Assembly: GCF_000346465.2 (NCBI RefSeq)
Contig: NC_034014.1
Coordinates: 13,017,782 to 13,081,781 of the forward strand
Reading direction: 5' to 3'
Length of the DNA: 64,000 nt
Origin: Prunus persica
Taxonomy: Eukaryota > Streptophyta > Magnoliopsida > Rosales > Rosaceae
In this document: one piece after another, positions 10,061-22,412 of the stretch
Numbering within the stretch: the first letter of the stretch is position 1
Layout: each line of letters starts with the position of its first letter
Notes under the pieces: generated by a model
What the model was told of the DNA's origin: nothing
The model's database searches: none
What the model saw: only the letters and a program-made list of their open reading frames with translations
Position numbers and translations under genes: made by a program

Positions 10061-12675
10061 AATGGCTGACATTAGTATCCTCTTTATGCTACAACCGGGT
10101 TGGCATTACCCGTTGAGGAATGCTATTCACAATCGAAGTACTCAACTGTCACCTCCTCAGAACCCACATCAGCAACGACGACCTCACTCTCTCTCTTTCG
10201 GCCGCTGTTCTCCACCTCCATCTCTCACTCTCTGTCACCTATTTCAACCGCCGTTCTTCCCCTCCGGTTCAACAAATTTCTCAATTTCTTCAGCATTCCT
10301 GAAATCCATATACCTAGAGATGACGTCCCAGGTACCCAGCTCAACTTTTCGCCTTTACTTTCATACCCATATGTTATTTGGGTTTTCTTCTGATTGTTTC
10401 AATTTCATATAGTGGTCTAGAAAGTTGCTCAAAATCCAAATTCTTGCTACATCGTTTTATTTATCATGCTTATTTGCTTGTTCTGAATATATGGTTCTAT
10501 TTGTTTGGTTAGGCTGAGTTGATGAGTGCATGAAAAAATGGCCTGTAGGTGTTCGATGAATCACCTTAATGAGGCGCACTATGGTTTTCTTTGAGATACA
10601 AACCAATTGGGACAATTCTCATGGTATATACTTAAAGGTGAACTTCTAGGAGGACCCAATGAACCCATCTAAATGGAAGGAAGCACATGTGAGTTTTATT
10701 ATAATTTGTTTACAAAGATGTCTTTACAGTGCATAATGGTTTTGTTAGATCGCCATTGACATTAGTTTAATTACCTTTTAACAATGCTTGAGAAATGTCC
10801 ATGTTTTTACATGAAGACTTACACAGGTGCCATATTATGTCAGTTTATAGTGAACGGATACTTGGTTGTGTCATTTGATATTTGGAATTCTATTAGATTT
10901 ATTTTCTTATTTTTCAACTTTTGTGTCATGTCTTGAGTTTCTTTCATTTCGACATTGCCATTTAACTTGTGCTGTGAACAAGTTAATACTACACTGTTTT
11001 GTGTCATTGTGAAATTGAGAAATAAAGTTCATGTTATTATTTTGCAGGAATTCTAAGGGCCATGATATGGCAAAAAAGTATGTGAACAAACAAAAGAAAC
11101 ATAGAAAGGGTCTGATGCTGCTACTTCACATGGCCAGGTTTTGCTGCTGCTTCGTCTTCCTCATTTTCCTAAAAGAAAGGGTCTATATCTCTAGCATTTG
11201 CATCCAAATGTCCCTTGCCATGCCCTGCCCTGCCTTGCCCTGCCCTACCCTGCCCTGCAGTACTAGCTAGCACAACAGCCCCTGTTGTACGTGGTCCCCT
11301 GATTTGATTTCTTTGAGCCATGTGATGCTTTCAGCTTCCTAGATCCAACTCCAATGACTATTTTTTATTAAGTCATAATTTACTGCCTATAATTAGGACC
11401 TGCGGTTTGAAGTTTTTAATTTGGAACAATTCATGTACTGTTAAAACATAAATGGTGCAAAGCCAATGCCAAGAATAGAAAAAATAAGCAATATGATCAT
11501 ACGGGGGTTAACGCCCATGTAGATATGCACTGATCAAGCTTGAGCAGTAAGGCTTTTCGTCTTGTGCTTGGTAGATTTGCTTTTCCTCGTCCATTAGATG
11601 TTTTCCAATTTTGAGGTGATATGATACTCTTCCTCTTGGCATTACTCTCATGGCTATGAAATTTCAGTTTGCAATGAATGACTATATCAATCTAAAAGAT
11701 TATTTTTGTGTAGAAATTGAATGAAAGTAAATTGTACTGCATACCTCTGTGGTGTCTATGTTCTAGAGTTAATGTTGTTGATCAATGATAGCCTCTTTCA
11801 TAATTCTTTCATTGATTAATATTGTTGTTCTCTCATTGTTCCAGAGTTAACTTGATTGAGTTTTGATGCACTGCGTGAAATTTTGGATACCATGTGAGTT
11901 ATAAGTTACGAATGAAGCACAGACGAAAAACAATGAACTCTATTTTTATAAGAAACTTAGTCTGCTTTGAGTCTTTTCTTGATACGTAAGTAGGAGATTT
12001 TAAATTGGGCTTGTTTGTGCTTTTGCACATCTGCATATATAGCAATAAAAGGAAAGTGATGGTTCCAATAGAGCATATCAAAGATCTACCTCATTAGTAC
12101 CAATTTGTCTTTTGTATTACTCTGTATATACATATTTATATATGTACATATTGATATTGCTTTATTTTGTTTCTGTTGTAGAGGAAGATGATGGATGAAT
12201 TTGGGAAGGTGAAGCAACAATTGGTAGAGTACGTGATCATGTCACGGCCCATATCCCACAAGCTTGGTCTCCAGCGATTTGAAACCCTAACTCTTAAGTC
12301 TTGAGATAATTGACATTTTTTTTTCATAACAGCTGGAGCAAGATTATTTTTGGCTTCTAGAAGATTGTTGTCATTGAGAACCTTCATCAATTTGGGGTGG
12401 GACAACATTCCATTCTGTTGCAAGAAGTGTACTATAGTTATAAGGAAAAAAAACATGTAATTAAGGAACTATTTGTGTGTCAGACAGACCATGTAATTAT
12501 TTAGTCCTCATGGAATGAAATTGAGTTTAATTTACTTGAGAAATTTCAGTCTTGAATATGTTGTTTGTATATATTTGCAAGTGTATGCAATGGAAAAATA
12601 CTTTTATTTATATTATTAATTGAAGAGAGCACATTATATACATTATGTGTATATATAGCTCATTCTTCTTGCCTT
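10060..12675 (+). other. Unrecognised transcript-like stretch, no firm gene
   Basis: A CT-rich leader-like segment (10140-10310) is followed by a short ATG frame with a GT-type donor at about 10330 and by AG-ended candidate exons near 10514, 10640 and 11047 (frame containing GHDMAKKYVNKQKK). These might be pieces of a small spliced gene, but the joined frames do not stay open and I do not recognise a product. A TGCCC-rich run lies at 11219-11260. Frames near 12136-12456 on the minus strand (KLMKVLNDNNLLEAK) are partly shared, inverted, with 14997-15065. Nothing else can be supported. Confidence 0.25.
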
Positions 12676-12676
12676 T

Positions 12677-12790
12677 GTAGGATGGCAATGGGTCAAATCG
12701 GGGGTGGGTATGCCATTCCCATCCCCATCCCCGTGAAGCTTTTTTCCCCCATCCCCACATTCATACCCGCAATACAGACTTGAAAAAAAA
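12677..12790 (+). mobile_element. hAT-type MITE fragment
   Basis: Begins TAGGATGGCAATGGGTC and has the ATCCCCATCCCCG-type GC tract typical of a widespread plant hAT MITE. The more complete element at 35258-35814 has the same end type. No right end is visible here; the GCAATA array follows directly. Confidence 0.5.
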
Positions 12791-13290
12791 AAAGGATATA
12801 CGAGGTCAATACAGTAGCAATACACAAGCAATAAAGGGCTATACAATGGCAATACACAAACTCCATACCCCCCTATAAATTTATTCCAACACAAACTTGA
12901 AAAAAAAAATATATATATATATATGGGGGCAATACAATAGCAATACACAAGCAATAAAAGGCTATACAATGGCAATATAGTAGCAATACACAAGCAATAA
13001 AATGCTATACAATGGCAATACACAAACTTCATACTCCCCCTATAAATTTATTCCAAGGCTTTAAAAAAAAGATATACGGGGGCAATACACAGGCAATAAT
13101 AGGCTATACGATGGCAATACAGTAGCAATACACAAGCAATAAAAGGCTATACAATGGCAATACACAAACTTCATACTCCCCCTATAAATTTATTCCAACA
13201 TACTTTTAAAAAAAGATATACGGGGCCAATACACAAGCAATAAATAGCTATACATGTGCAATACATATGCAATACATATCAGTCATGGCA
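12790..13290 (+). repeat. GCAATA-rich tandem array
   Basis: About three imperfect units of 150-170 bp, each with several GCAATACA/GCAATAAA words, a GGCTATACAATGGCAATA block and a CTATAAATTTATTCCA block (near 12873, 13040 and 13192). The same words occur at 55010-55215 (inverted) and 55555-55680. The long minus-strand frame across it (repeating CYCIA/LPLYS peptides) is a by-product of the repeat. Confidence 0.75.
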
Positions 13291-15537
13291 TTTGCCAATT
13301 AAATCATTGATTTGGTTACATTTGTATTTTTTTCTTCTTTGCAAGGGGAACGATAAAACCATGGAAACTAGATATTGACAAATTTCCTTCTAACTTGACT
13401 TTCATAAATTGATGAACTAACAATGTTATCTCATTACATCTTAAGATATACATAAGAAAGTGGCAAAAAATAAAAAAATTTCATCTCCTCTTGGTCTAGA
13501 ATTTTAACACAATTCATATGTATAAGAAAAATTCCAAGACATGTCCTCTTAGACCCGAATTTAAGCTGAAGGTTAGCAATTTCCTCCCCAAAAGAACGCC
13601 GCCAATTGAAACAAGACAATCTTCCATCTGTATAAAATGGATCAAAAATGCATATTAGAAGCAAATCATTCAATCACAGTAGAAACAAAAACATAACATT
13701 CAATCACAACTAAAACCAATTTCAAAACAAAAACCAATACCGAAATTCATATAGATTGTTGGCTTTTCTAAATGACCCAATTCTTCATATGGCAAACTTT
13801 CACAAGACAGTACCATTGCAAAATTAAAGTTCATATTCATGCACACAATTTCATACTACTCAATTGCAATTCAAAAGTAATAAACATGGGTGAAGTGAAT
13901 GTGTGTCTTGGCAGGCGAACAAAAATACAAATTAGGAAATCATCAATAGTGCATTTGGCATTATTCAAACAGTTAAAGAAGCATAGTCTCAGAGAAGAAG
14001 AAGAGCAAGACAATGGAACTAGATAAATGCAAGAGTTATCAACAAACCTTCAAGTTTTCCAAGAACCCTTTTCACGGCACCAACACAACCTTGGCATGAT
14101 ACCAACCTTGAGGATTGTAGACTGCACCAAAACAATAGAGAAAATAAAGATCCAACATATGCCAACTTTACAGTATCAAAAGTATGTTAAAATATTGGCA
14201 TTCTCATAAAACTTACAAACTCTCCAATCACATTCAAAAGAAGTAAACAATGAGAATCTTGCATTTGTTGCTGGTTCTACTGGTTTCAAAGGTTAGAACA
14301 TACATTACTGTTATTTCAGAGAGCATCTATGAGTTTTTATATGTATTCTTACAGGTTGCTCAGAAAAGCCAGAAGTCCTAATTTGATATATCACCTAAGT
14401 GATTTCACAAACAAATCACAATCACAAAAGAGTGAATACACCACTTTCAAGGAGGTCTGCAAGTCCAAGCCTTAATCACAAAACAATGTATGCATGATTT
14501 CATAGACAAATCATAAGCACAAAACAGTGTATCCAAGTCCAAGAGCTTGACAACCACAGGAAATAGTTGGTAAATTTCATTCAATCATAGAAACAACAGA
14601 CAAACCACAACAGAAACCCGTTAATGTCTCATTCAAAATAGTGAAAGTAATCACCCAATAATCTCAATCAATAACAGAAACCCAAAAAAAAAAAAAAAAA
14701 GCAAAACCAATATTAGAACTCACCACAGTGAAGATCGAAGATGAGGTTTGTGGTGGAAGTCGCCGACGACGGTGGAGAGTCACGATTATGGCTTCGTTTT
14801 GGAGGCCGACGACGGAGGTGGCGAGTCGCACCTTGGAAAATAAGCTTGCAATAACAAGCAATAGACGAACAATATACATGCAAATACACCGAATGTATAT
14901 AGCGTCTTTTCTCAAAAAAGGATGTGACAGCCTTTCATTCGCATTGTCAAAATTAAGAGTTGATAGGTCCAACTGTCATTAAAAAAAAAAAGCCAAATTA
15001 ATGAAGGTTCTCAACAACAACAATCTTCCATAAGCCAAAAATCTAGGTCCAACTGCCATAAAAAAGAATTGTCAAATATCTCAAGGGGGAGATTATTTAA
15101 AAGAAAGAAAAATCCTAAAACACCTAATATCAGAAAAATACAAAGGCAAAAGAAAGCAAGAAAGAAAGGCTCCAAAAAATTAACACCACCAATCGAGAAA
15201 CAAAAAAACTTCAAAGAAAACCAAAACCAATCAAGAAAAAAAACATAAAAGCTGATACAAAACGAAACAACACAAAATAATAAGATTTCTTCATATTGAA
15301 TCATATTTCAAAATGCTCACCAATATTGACAGCAAATGAGCTTCGTATAGTAAAAACATAAATCACTTGGTAGGTCCATGCATGCTATCAAATTCATCGA
15401 ATAACGGGTCACTAAGATTGATTGGAGTTGATTCTTCATTGTTTGACGGAGATGTCCTGCATAAACACCAAGCATAATATTACAATAAAATAAACCACTT
15501 GGAATTTTAGCTATTATTTATAAATATTTGTACAATC
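13291..15537. other. AT-rich non-coding stretch downstream of the FAR1-related gene
   Basis: No gene recognised. At 14728-14900 there is a GC-richer piece with CGACGACGG words and further GCAATA words. 14997-15065 resembles the reverse complement of about 12345-12400. The segment 15300-15470 may hold 3' UTR or a further 3' exon of the FAR1-related gene (an AG acceptor is visible near 15455). Confidence 0.4.
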
Positions 15538-17373
15538 TTACGATGTGTTCGCCATTCTTGGGCATCGTCTTATATCATGACTAGTTTGTCCACACTGCTG
15601 ACAATGTCGGATCCCTCGCTCCATTCTCGTTTCCTTTGCTCCCTTCACTCGTTTTGAGCTTCCTTTGTGTGTTACTCTCTTAGGGTCCTTCAAATATCGT
15701 GTTTGGGAGCTGGACCCTCCAACTTCGCTAGGACCAATCCCATCATTCAATAACTTCAACATCACCCGCGTATCGTTTAGATTATTTGACAATAGCTCAC
15801 AACCTTCTTCGGACATTAAGGCATGCTCAATTACATCTGAAGCAAGTCTGGACATTCTACTTCGCTTTATTAGGAGAGAATTGTTCTCACAATCTTTAAT
15901 TTCATTGCCATTTGAATCTGACACAAGTCCAGATTTTGTAGTTTTCTTCCATCTATTCAAAATGTATTTATTGGGCAGATATTCAATTTGCTCCCTTTTT
16001 AACAATGCCAGCGCATGGCAACAAAGAATTCCAATAAATTCAAATCCTTTACAGCTACACGACCATTGATCGGAATATTTATCATATACAACTTCTGTCA
16101 CTCTTGTTTTCCCCCTTTTCCTTTCACTCACTTTATAGATAGCTTTGGAAGCATCATCCATTTTCAGTTCCATAAAACACGGTAAACTTTGCATTAGCTC
16201 CTGTTCAAACTTTTGGAACATTGCCTTTGTGTATATTTCAGCCATTTGTTTATCCATTGTCAACAACAGAGCACATTGAGGCTTTTCGAATGCATCAATG
16301 TGATCAGCAAGTAACTTTTTTTGACGTTGATGAGAAAGTGCCCTTTGAAATCGTGTTATGAAATCCATTAATGAATTTCTCCTTGATATATATTGCTTGA
16401 AAAATGCATGAGAGCCTTCTGCTCTTTGACTGCTTGACATTCTAGCGGCAAAAATATGTTTTACATAGGCTGGAACCTATGATTTTCGCAAATCAAAAAC
16501 TGAACTCAGCCATGGATGGTCAGTCAAACCAGATTTTGTAATGATTGCATGCCACTTTTCTTCAAATTCATCTATATTGTCAATCTCCCATATGATTTCC
16601 TTAAACTCTTTCCAATATTCCTCATAAGCAATTCGTGGTAGTTTATCAGAGAACTTGGTTATGATGTACCATATGCAAAGTCGATGAAATGTAGTGGGGA
16701 ATACTTCAAAAATTGCTCTAGCCATAGCTGCATCTTGATCTGTAATTATCATTTTTGGCTCACCACCTGGCATGGCTTTTTTAAACTCCTCAAACATCCA
16801 AATAAATGACTCAGTCGTTTCCTTACTTAAAAATGCACAAGCTAAAACAATTGTCTGACCATGGTTATTAACCCCCAACATTGGTGCAAATGGCAAGCCA
16901 TATCGGTTCGTGTTGAATGTGGTATCGAGCACGACAACATCTCCATAAAACCCGTATGCTCGTCTAGAAGTTGCATCTACCCAAAAACATCGAGTAAGCC
17001 TGTCATTGGAATCTCCCTCAATCTTGAAATAAAATGATCTATTGTTTTTCTGTTCAGCTAAAAAATACTCAGTCTCCAGTTCAACATCATGGTTCTTCAT
17101 CAGGCTACTCTCATAATATTCAAAATTGTAAATATCCTTTTTGGTAAAACCAATTTTCTCCATTCCTCCATATTGTACCTCCAAAATACTCATCTTTTTA
17201 TGAGTAGGTATATCAGCTGAACCAAGTTGTTTTGTGAGTAGCTTTGCAGGTTCTGAAATATGACGATGTGATCTCATAAAATGCACTCTTTCTGGAGGTG
17301 TCATTGTATGATTGTGTCCCTCTACAACGAGAGAGAAAGCATACTGCTTGCACCCAGAAACCTTCACAACAAC

Positions 17374-17964
17374 TGTAGGAAATAATAGTGCTAAATTGCT
17401 ATAAAATAAACAAATAAACAATACAAACAAAACAAATTTTTACAACAGTAGTATGTAATTAAAAGAACCTTAATTGAGTCGAGGCAAGTGTTGGACACTC
17501 TGACCTTAAGACGAATTACGCCCCACACTGGTGCTTATGGTTCACTAGCGTTCGCCTCCCAGGATACAACGACTCCCCTCCTTATGAAAGAAGCACTGCA
17601 ATTCACAAGGAACTTTGAACCAAAATTATGCAGGAAACTCTCTTTATGCAAACTCTAATGCTCTCTATATATGAAAGTATGTATCTAGAGAATGGATTGA
17701 ATGAATAAAACTGCAGGAGGATTGCTCTATTTATAGATGATGAAATACCCTTTCCAAAAAGGTATCCCAATCTGAAAAGGCAAACAGTGCATCTTTTGGT
17801 CTTGAAGAGTTGTCACCCCAAACAATGTATCCCTTAGTTTGAAGAGTTGTCACCCCCCAATTGAAGATGTCTTTACCCAAGGGTCATGTCTTTAACCCAA
17901 TGGATTTTATTAATTTCCATTCAAATAGAAAATTAATATTAAATATAATATTAAATTTCTCACA
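17374..17964 (-). repeat. 3' LTR of the retroelement
   Basis: 591-bp long terminal repeat. Its left edge is the ACAAC target duplication and its inner edge is next to the polypurine tract. Confidence 0.92.
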
Positions 17965-19776
17965 ATCCCCCACATGAATGGAAATTAGTTTCAACAATAT
18001 GCAAATGATAATGCAGACTTAGAGAGAGTTCCTATTAGAAGAATATGGCATCTGGATAGGTAGCTTTTGGCTTTGAACCTTCCATAGTGAAGTACTATCG
18101 GATTTACTTGGCTAATCAGTGAACGTGATGTCTTGAACTGTTCAGCCGTTTGTGTAAACCCAGACAATAATACTCACACAATACCCTTCTAGACATATCT
18201 GGTTCGATCGGTTGTGCCCGTTTTGGCCCTGAGCAACTCCTGGCATTCATAAGTGCTTTAGAGAATTTAGCCCTAAAAATTCTCATGGAAACGGCCCTAT
18301 TTCACACTTATATAGGTGATTTCCTATTGGTAATATCCTCTCATATCTTACTCGGATAATCAAGGTATAGGAATCATTAAAAGCATAGCTTAACCTAAAC
18401 ACATTTCATACAACACTGTATCATCATAGGATATGGGTAGGAGATGTAATCTCAGCAGTGCTACTACTTAGTCATCCATAATTTGGTTGTCCCTTTTGAA
18501 CCTAGATCTTGGGATCTCCAGTCAGCTAGGTTGGGTATCCACTATGGAGACTTTAAATATTTAGGCTTATACTCCCATTCCCCTCGATGATCAACTAACT
18601 CTCTAGTCTGACCTTTAAATATTGGATCCACTAGGTTGACTATGAACTGATGGTGTGCACATTCCATCTTATGAAATTATATTCATTCGAGAGTAGTTGT
18701 TTTCAAAAATTCCTCCATGTGTTTTGTTGGGAATTACTAAGTAATTTGCCAACTCTTCGGTGGACTTCCCCCACAATTAAGGTATTTGTAGGGTCTTCAA
18801 CCTTTTTATACCTTAAAATAAACATTATTCTTCTCTTGTAAAGAGCAAAGTACTTTTCCATTCTTACACAAATATGAGATTACAAAGATAGTTAAGCCAC
18901 CCCCACAATTCTCTTACAATTGTGGTTGCTATTAAACTTTGCATATTACGTCTAGTGCAATTTTGCAATAGACCCCCACATTTTCGGATTCTCAACATTT
19001 GTGTAATTTTGTTACACATATGAATATCCTTTAGGAAATTTCGAAGCCACTTTACTCATCATTTCCTTTTAATGGAAATTTTCCCTTTCATACAGACCAT
19101 TGTAGTTTGAAGCCTCATAATTAGAAACTTAATTCTACAAAATAGGGCTTTATCCCAACATTTCAGTTGTTGTCTTTGTAAGACGGAGAAATACATGTTT
19201 CTGGTCATTTCAACACTACTTCTCTTCTTGGAAGTATTCGTCAATTGTGTTTGTCAAATATGGATAATACACTGACATGTTTTCCCTCTTTAGAAAATTT
19301 GCAAAAACCAAATATTTGCAATCTTTCTATATGCAATCCAATATATCAATTGCGTATCTTGATATCAACCCAATGGTTCATAAACATACGGTTATATAAG
19401 TAACTAGAAACAAGCACTATATGCTTCTAAATGTATTTGATCTGCAGAATCCATGCATCATTTATGAATGCAAAATTTATATGAACAGTCAGAAGCCCAA
19501 CAAATGGATTTAACAGCCTATAACTGTTAGAAACTGAAAATCAAATTTCTAGTTGGATCACGTCCAGACACAATGGCTTCATTTTATATAGACAGGAAAT
19601 GGTCCAACATGCATACATAATTTTAGATTGTAAAAAAAAAAATTTACAACCCACTTGATTCAAGTTTATTCTTCACATGTTGACCATGAATTTACCAACT
19701 AGTGAAATAGATGCAACGGTTAACAAAACAAACAATTAAAATATAGCAACTACACCATAATAATTTGTCTTAAGAT

Positions 19777-20366
19777 TGTAGGAAATAATAGTGCTAAATT
19801 GCTATAAAATAAACAAATAAACAATACAAACAAAACAAATTTTTACAACAGTAGTATGTAATTAAAAGAACCTTAATTGAGTCGAGGCAAGTGTTGGACA
19901 CTCTGACCTTAAGACGAATTACGCCCACACTGGTGCTTATGGTTCACTAGCGTTCGCCTCCCAGGATACAACGACTCCCCTCCTTATGAAAGAAGCACTG
20001 CAATTCACAAGGAACTTTGAACCAAAATTATGCAGGAAACTCTCTTTATGCAAACTCTAATGCTCTCTATATATGAAAGTATGTATCTAGAGAATTGATT
20101 GAATGAATAAAACTGCAGGAGGATTGCTCTATTTATAGATGATGAAATACCCTTTCCAAAAAGGTATCCCAATCTGAAAAGGCAAACAGTGCATCTTTTG
20201 GTCTTGAAGAGTTGTCACCCCAAACAATGTATCCCTTAGTTTGAAGAGTTGTCACCCCCTAATTGAAGATGTCTTTACCCAAGGGTCATGTCTTTAACCC
20301 AATGGATTTTATTAATTTCCATTCAAATAGAAAATTAATATTAAATATAATATTAAATTTCTCACA
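19777..20366 (-). repeat. 5' LTR of the retroelement
   Basis: 590-bp copy of the LTR, followed on the plus strand by the second ACAAC. Confidence 0.92.
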
Positions 20367-20686
20367 ACAACAACCCTAGCCTTGCAACCACATCTACTTA
20401 TCCCTCGGTGTCTTTTTACCGCCCTAGGCTCTTCTTTTTTAAACACACCTTGTTTGCAACATACAAATTCTTTTCTTAGAATTTCTTTACTGTATTTTTC
20501 CCTCCCGCTGGAATGACGTCGAATACTAAAGCCAGCCAATAAAGCATATCTATTGTAGAAATCATAAACGAAATCAAGTGAATCGAACTTCATCCCAACT
20601 TTTGGTCTTTTCTCATTTCTGACTTCAGGTATGTAAATCATTTCATCAGCGATTACACAATCATCATTCTCCTCTGAGTCCCCAAC

Positions 20687-22412
20687 CATTTTACTCACAC
20701 AGATTATTGATACCTTAGATAACATTTGAATCAAACATTTTAGAAATAGCTAAAACAAAACAAAATAATTATGAAAGCAATTTAAATCTTGTACCATCAT
20801 CAGTTGAAAACAAAGACATTTATAATGATTTTTAAAAAAAAAAACTTACCAGCAACAAATCCAAGAATTTGAATGCAACTCCCCTATGTTATGGAGCAAA
20901 ATTGTTCCTTTTGTTTTTTGCTTTTCGTTTAATGTCTCCTCCATGTTGATTCAATTAAACTTTTCCATAAGAGCATATATGGAAAATTAAGATGCAAACT
21001 TGTGTCAACCTGTAGCATATTATCAATTATTAAAAAGCCATAAAATAAATTGAGGCAGGACAAACCCAATATATTTTTAGAGAACTTGTTTTTACTGTAT
21101 GTATGCAAGACCCATAAAGATCACCATTAGATTAACGTGTTGTTATTTTCATTATTTATTAATTATTGATTCAACAAAGCTTAAAGCCAATATACTAAAG
21201 GCATCATAATAAAACCCAAAGTAGTAAGGGGTTAAACGCAAGAAAGAATATTTACGTATGAAAATAAAATAAAAACTGTAAAAATCAAATTTTCAAATAA
21301 AATATAAATACAAAAGAGAACAAAAAATAATAATGATTACAAGAAATTGGAAAACATTAAAAGCAAAATCAGTGAAACAAAGAAACAAAGAGAAGTGGTT
21401 TTGCAGTGTTTGACTTACCATCGCAATTGGAATTGAAGAAGAGTACTACAAGTTCTTCAAAACTTGGGTATTACTTGTTCAGAAACAGAGTGCAAAGTTA
21501 GGCGAGTGAGAGACTACTGGAGGCTCTTTCAACATATCATTTGTCTCTTTTTCTTCTTTTCTCTCTACTATGAAGATCTTGCAAATAATTTTTGTGACAC
21601 AAAGACAGAATAAGAGAGCTCTTAGGTTATAGTTGTTGTAATGGGTAATGATGAACCATTTTCTGCAACATTAATGACAGGGGTTTAACAAAACAGAATA
21701 TTTTTTGAATAAAAGGGTTTGCAATAGGGCTGAAAAATCACATACCAGTGAAAGAATTGAGTTGTGGGTTTCAACCCTTGTTCCTTATTCTTCAGCAACG
21801 TCCTCCACATCTGAGTGTCTTCGTTTTTTTCCTTTTTGGAGCAGCAAATTCGGCTTCTGGAAGTTGGAAAGGGGCAGCTCTTGTTTGTCTCCAGAGGAAG
21901 TTTCAGACGTAGGACTTTGGACCTCTGTTTCAAAGAAAATAGGAGATATGAGAGAGAAGTTCCGGGTTGCTCATTTTGTGATGGGTAATTTTAACCCGAT
22001 TGTAAAAAAACTTCCTACTTAAATTTGAACCGTTCATTTAAAATTGATGGTTGTTATCATTCCGCACTTAACCTCCTCATAATAGCCTCTGCATTCTAGC
22101 AGCTAAAAAAAAAAACAACTTTCACAAAGACTTAGAAAAAATAAAAAAATGTGGAGGCAACCGCTACTCACAGATAAATGCTATTACAAACATGGATTTG
22201 GACCTTGAATATGGTATTGCAAGATTGCATGTCACAAGCTGCAATATGCATAAGTGGCAAACTGCAGAAGGAAAATCTATGTAGATTAATAGAAACCAAA
22301 CAAGGAGGACATTCATGCAACTTGTAGCATGTACATATATTACATGCCCTCATGCTTATTCACAATAAGGAAAACTGAAAACATTTGCTATACTGGCACA
22401 TGAAAGTTGCAT
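20687..22412. other. FAR1-related gene upstream region
   Basis: Non-coding. On the minus strand, donor-like sequences near 21417 (GATGGTAAGTC) and 20848 (GCTGGTAAGTT) and CT-rich stretches suggest spliced 5' UTR exons of the FAR1-related gene. A frame near 21685-21933 shows no family features. Confidence 0.35.

Larger units (their letters stand above)
17374..20366 (-). mobile_element. Young non-autonomous LTR retroelement
   Basis: Two direct repeats, 17374-17964 (591 bp) and 19777-20366 (590 bp), both start TG and end CA. They enclose 1812 bp with no gag or pol frame. The 5-bp target duplication ACAAC lies at 17369-17373 and 20367-20371. The two LTRs differ at about three positions (one 1-nt length difference, two substitutions by eye), so the insertion is recent. 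Just inside the left LTR, the minus strand reads ATGTGGGGGAT, a polypurine tract, so the element is on the minus strand and its 5' LTR is the right one. No primer binding site starting TGG is visible next to that LTR. It sits within the FAR1 domain of the host gene. Confidence 0.93.
15538..20686 (-). pseudogene. FAR1-related (FRS) protein gene, interrupted by an LTR element and a stop
   Basis: FHY3/FAR1 family, transcription factors derived from MULE transposases. The coding order on the minus strand is: FAR1 DNA-binding domain 5' half (20686 down to 20367), LTR element, rest of the FAR1 domain (from 17373, KVSGCKQYAFSLVVEGHNH), MULE-transposase domain with VVLDTTF, ITDQDAAM and QRAEGSHAF (the DDE positions), a complete SWIM finger (CSCKGF, then CCHALAL) and a C-terminal zinc knuckle (CQQCGQTSHDIRRC). 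Removing the insertion and one copy of its target duplication restores the frame (CKARVVVKVSGC). A TAG at 16477-16479 interrupts an otherwise open frame (DLRKS, stop, VPAYVKHIF), most simply a Trp to stop change, since Trp is usual there. Otherwise the frame is open to 15538. Spliced 5' UTR exons may lie at 20850-21530. Either lesion would block a full protein. Confidence 0.88.

Noticed and set aside
12643..13032. Minus-strand frame of 129 codons with repeating CYCIA/LPLYS peptides
   Set aside because: It is a product of the GCAATA tandem array; the peptide period equals the DNA period.
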